From JBLHKE01 sp047619485 (GTDB lineage: Bacteria > Verrucomicrobiota > Verrucomicrobiia > Verrucomicrobiales > DEV007), in NCBI GenBank assembly GCA_047619485.1, contig JBLHKE010000343.1, forward strand, positions 1 through 8,028: 8,028 nt of DNA. Direction: 5' to 3'. How positions within the stretch are numbered: the first letter of the stretch is position 1; each line of letters starts with the position of its first letter. The notes under the pieces are model-generated. The model made no database searches. It was not told where the DNA came from and saw nothing but the letters and a program-made list of their open reading frames with translations. The position numbers and the translations under genes were made by a program. Positions 5,994 to 8,028 of the stretch are shown piece after piece.

Positions 5994-7427
5994 CTAATCG
6001 TCCGGGTAGAGTCGCTCCAGTAGCTCTTCCAAAAGCTCTAATACAAGCGGTTCTAACTTGGCCAAGACCTTGTCCTTGGTCTGCCCGTCCGTTCCGCGTT
6101 TCCAGACTTTCTCAACCTTGCCGCTATGGGATTCGAGGACACTCTTGACCTCATCCGCCCAGAACGGTGGGTGCTCGGCGTCTTCCCACTCACCACGACC
6201 TCTACCGAAATGGGCGACCGCCAGATAGCTCAGCAGAGCCAAGCCGACCTGCTCCCGGAAGTGACCCAAAGTCCAGTAGACGCAGTGATCTTTTCCTCGG
6301 GTCAGGTTCATTCCTTTTGCCAAAAGGTAGGCACCAGCACCGCCACCGAGCCCGCCGAGAATCGCCCCACCGCCGAGCGTGAGCCCGCCGTGAGCTAGAT
6401 CAGCCACCAGTCCCCCACTCGCCCCGGCAGCGAACCCACCAACCGCCGTCCACAGCGGCTCGCTCACTCGCTCGGGCATCGCGAAATTTTCCAGAGACGA
6501 CTCGGCAAAGCCGATAGCGCTCTGCCCTTCGAGGTCGTGCAACGCGATCAGCCGATCCATCGTTCCCTTGGCGCGCTCTGCCAATCGCTCGGTCAGGGAG
6601 TTGCGTGCCGATCGGAGTTCGGTGTTGAGCTCGCGCCTGCCGAGCCAGAATTTCTGAAGCAAGGTCTCCTTCGTCACAGCGACCTTATCAGTCGCCGAAG
6701 CGGCCAGTTGCCCCGCGATGGCTTCGGCCGAAGCCTCGAAGACATCACGGTTTTTTGCCTTCCAAGCTTTGCCGAGCGCCTCTGCCAAATCACGCTTCTC
6801 GCCCTTCTCCAACGCAGCCGCCACCACCCGCATCAGCTCATCCTCCTGGATCCAGCAACGCGCGAAGGCGTCGAGCCCCAGCACCGCTCGCACGGCCTCG
6901 AATTCACGTAGGTGCTCGCGCCATTCTTCCTCCTCTTTTGCCTCTATCTCGGCGGCACGCGGCGCCCCAGTCTGGTTCAGCAAGACCATCACCGGCTTGC
7001 CGATCCAAGTGAGGATCTCCATTTCCATGTCGACATATCCAGCGGACGCAGGATCCTCAGAGGCGCTGATCAAGTAAAGCACGACATCGGCCTCCTCTTG
7101 CACGTTCTGCACCGCCTGCTGGCTGCACCAGAACGGGCGATCCGCAAACCGGTCCCAAGCCTTGTTCACCAACCAGCTGAACGACCCTTTTTCCTTCTTG
7201 AGGCGCTTCAACAACCTGGCGGAGTCACCGAAGCCTGGCGTGTCCCAGAGCTTAAGCGCTTCGCCGTCGTCGGTCTCGATCAGCGAGTAGGCCGAGCTCG
7301 AATCCGTCACGTGAGGTCCATCGTGAGCATCGCCAACATCCTGGCGCAACAAAGTCCGCGCCAAGGTCGTCTTACCGACGTTGGTATGTGAGATCAGGCT
7401 GAGGGTTAGCGTCTTCTGTTCGGACAT
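5994..7427 (-). CDS. GTPase/DUF3482 domain protein, partner of DUF2868 protein
   Basis: The product is 477 residues from the ATG at 7427; an in-frame ATG at 7445 would overlap the upstream gene by 14 bases and add MVQTKR. I prefer 7427 because the GTPase fold then starts almost at once, as usual in this family. GTPase motifs: P-loop SHTNVGKT at 13-20, DTPGFGDS at 62-69 (G3), and VLLNQTG at 148-154, where the specificity loop is NQTG rather than NKxD. The first P-loop glycine is replaced by Ser13. A charged helical region (about 160-320) follows, then a glycine-rich segment, WTAVGGFAAGASGG to GGGAGAYLLAKG (326-371), characteristic of DUF3482 and likely to insert in or hairpin through the membrane. 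The last 20 residues are leucine/glutamate-rich helix. The gene starts four bases after the DUF2868 stop, so translation is probably coupled. The cellular function of the pair is not established to my knowledge. Confidence 0.88.
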   Translation of the reverse strand: MSEQKTLTLSLISHTNVGKTTLARTLLRQDVGDAHDGPHVTDSSSAYSLIETDDGEALKLWDTPGFGDSARLLKRLKKEKGSFSWLVNKAWDRFADRPFWCSQQAVQNVQEEADVVLYLISASEDPASAGYVDMEMEILTWIGKPVMVLLNQTGAPRAAEIEAKEEEEWREHLREFEAVRAVLGLDAFARCWIQEDELMRVVAAALEKGEKRDLAEALGKAWKAKNRDVFEASAEAIAGQLAASATDKVAVTKETLLQKFWLGRRELNTELRSARNSLTERLAERAKGTMDRLIALHDLEGQSAIGFAESSLENFAMPERVSEPLWTAVGGFAAGASGGLVADLAHGGLTLGGGAILGGLGGGAGAYLLAKGMNLTRGKDHCVYWTLGHFREQVGLALLSYLAVAHFGRGRGEWEDAEHPPFWADEVKSVLESHSGKVEKVWKRGTDGQTKDKVLAKLEPLVLELLEELLERLYPDD

Positions 7428-7431
7428 CCGT

Positions 7432-8028
7432 TTAGTCTGCACCATCCAATATCACGTCGAGGGCGGCAAGCCGTGTTTCATCAGCGTCCCCATCCAGAAT
7501 CGCGAAACCTACCTTCGACTTCCCTAGGATCGAATCCCAAGCCGCGCGCCGCTCACCGAACCTCCGCTCGAACTCGCCTAGACCAACGAAGCGCTCCCGG
7601 AACGGGGACGCCTCGAGCAGCAGGAGGCCCTGTCCCCCGAGCTGTTGCCGGAATCGCCCTACCAGTCTCCCCTGCGATTCTTCCTCCGGCGTCGCGGAGA
7701 AATTCAACACCAAGACCTGGTAGTCCGCCTTTTCGAAATCGGCTTCGTCCTCGTCGCCGTAGCTGATCGGATCGGCAAACTCGACCCACAGTTGACCACC
7801 CCACAACTGGTGGACAAAAGCGCGCAGCCGATCACGTTCCTTCGAACCCAGCTCCATCCGGTGCGGGAAAATTCGGGCGACCAGATTGCCGCCCTCTTTG
7901 GTCTTGAACAGCCGCTCGATGTAGCGAGGCGCGGCCTCACGGAAATCGATCGCCCGCTCGAGCTTGCCAGCTTTTAAGTGTGCCGCTAATGCCATCAGCC
8001 CCCGTGGGAGCACGACGAACAGGCCGAC
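7432..8028 (-). CDS. DUF2868 domain protein, C-terminal part (5' end outside window)
   Basis: The frame is open from the right edge to TAA at 7434-7432, giving at least 198 residues. A GTG at 8013 could be taken as a start, but the residues before it continue naturally (VGLFVVLPRGLMALAAHL), which reads as the end of a membrane segment, so the true start lies outside. DUF2868 proteins have N-terminal membrane helices followed by a cytoplasmic alpha/beta part, and are typically encoded directly before a GTPase/DUF3482 gene, exactly the arrangement here. Visible in this part are ADYQVLVLNFSATPEEESQGRL, a strand and loop, and GQGLLLLEASPFRERF, a second strand, followed by a helix around RRAAWDSIL and a final strand GFAILD: a Rossmann-like order. 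No catalytic motif is recognised. It is likely to tether or regulate the GTPase at the membrane, which is inference from context. Confidence 0.8.
   Translation of the reverse strand, partial: VGLFVVLPRGLMALAAHLKAGKLERAIDFREAAPRYIERLFKTKEGGNLVARIFPHRMELGSKERDRLRAFVHQLWGGQLWVEFADPISYGDEDEADFEKADYQVLVLNFSATPEEESQGRLVGRFRQQLGGQGLLLLEASPFRERFVGLGEFERRFGERRAAWDSILGKSKVGFAILDGDADETRLAALDVILDGAD

Noticed and set aside
6912..7391. Plus-strand open frame of 159 codons opposite the GTPase
   Set aside because: It overlaps the P-loop, G3 and G4 coding region of the minus-strand GTPase and has no recognisable features.
5994..8028. Considered the GTPase/DUF2868 pair as an anti-phage or dynamin-like system
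   Set aside because: No nuclease, toxin or other defence partner is visible and no mobile-element context is present; the pair matches a known housekeeping-like two-gene arrangement of unknown function.
1..8028. CRISPR arrays, tRNA or rRNA genes, transposases, phage genes
   Set aside because: No regularly spaced direct repeats, no tRNA-like cloverleaf that I could recognise, and no mobile-element proteins were seen on either strand.

Overview
The window looks like ordinary chromosome from a moderately GC-rich Gram-negative bacterium, most likely of the Planctomycetota/Verrucomicrobiota group. That placement rests mainly on one gene: an exported formylglycine-type sulfatase fused to a DUF1080 (3-keto-disaccharide hydrolase-like) domain, an architecture typical of those phyla. 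It is supported by an exported class I methyltransferase, a HEAT-repeat protein and a lipoprotein. It is inferred from gene content, because no rRNA or other marker gene is present.

Layout. (1) 2-730, plus strand: the 3' end of a HEAT-repeat protein that enters from outside the window. (2) 874-1524, minus strand: a small proline-rich, coiled-coil lipoprotein that converges on the HEAT gene. (3) 1525-1854: a 330-base gap with an AT-rich block, a short relic-like calcium-loop coding signature and two small GC hairpins. (4) 1855-2565 and 2618-4804, plus strand: a probable two-gene transcription unit encoding a methyltransferase with a signal peptide and a sulfatase-DUF1080 fusion, with a 20-base palindrome between them. 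(5) 4873-5883, plus strand: a MerR-type regulator with a degenerate Rossmann-like middle domain and a His/Cys-rich helical C-terminal domain. (6) 5903-5986: a strong inverted repeat made of two near-identical 21-base copies, placed between convergent genes. (7) 5994-7427 and 7432-8028, minus strand: a tightly coupled pair, a DUF2868 membrane-linked protein (5' end outside the window) followed by a GTPase/DUF3482 protein.

How they may work together. The methyltransferase and sulfatase are both predicted to leave the cytoplasm and are adjacent on one strand, so they may be co-expressed. The sulfatase presumably takes part in breaking down sulfated polysaccharide, with DUF1080 helping to bind or process the sugar. 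The MerR-type gene lies 68 bases downstream and could be read from the same transcript or alone. The GTPase/DUF2868 pair is a recurring bacterial two-gene unit of unknown function, probably acting at the inner membrane.

There is no CRISPR array, transposase, tRNA or rRNA here, and no clear defence or mobile island. The items most worth a second look are the inverted repeat at 5903-5986, the GTPase pair with its altered P-loop, the His/Cys-rich domain of the MerR-type protein, and the non-canonical sulfatase active-site motif.
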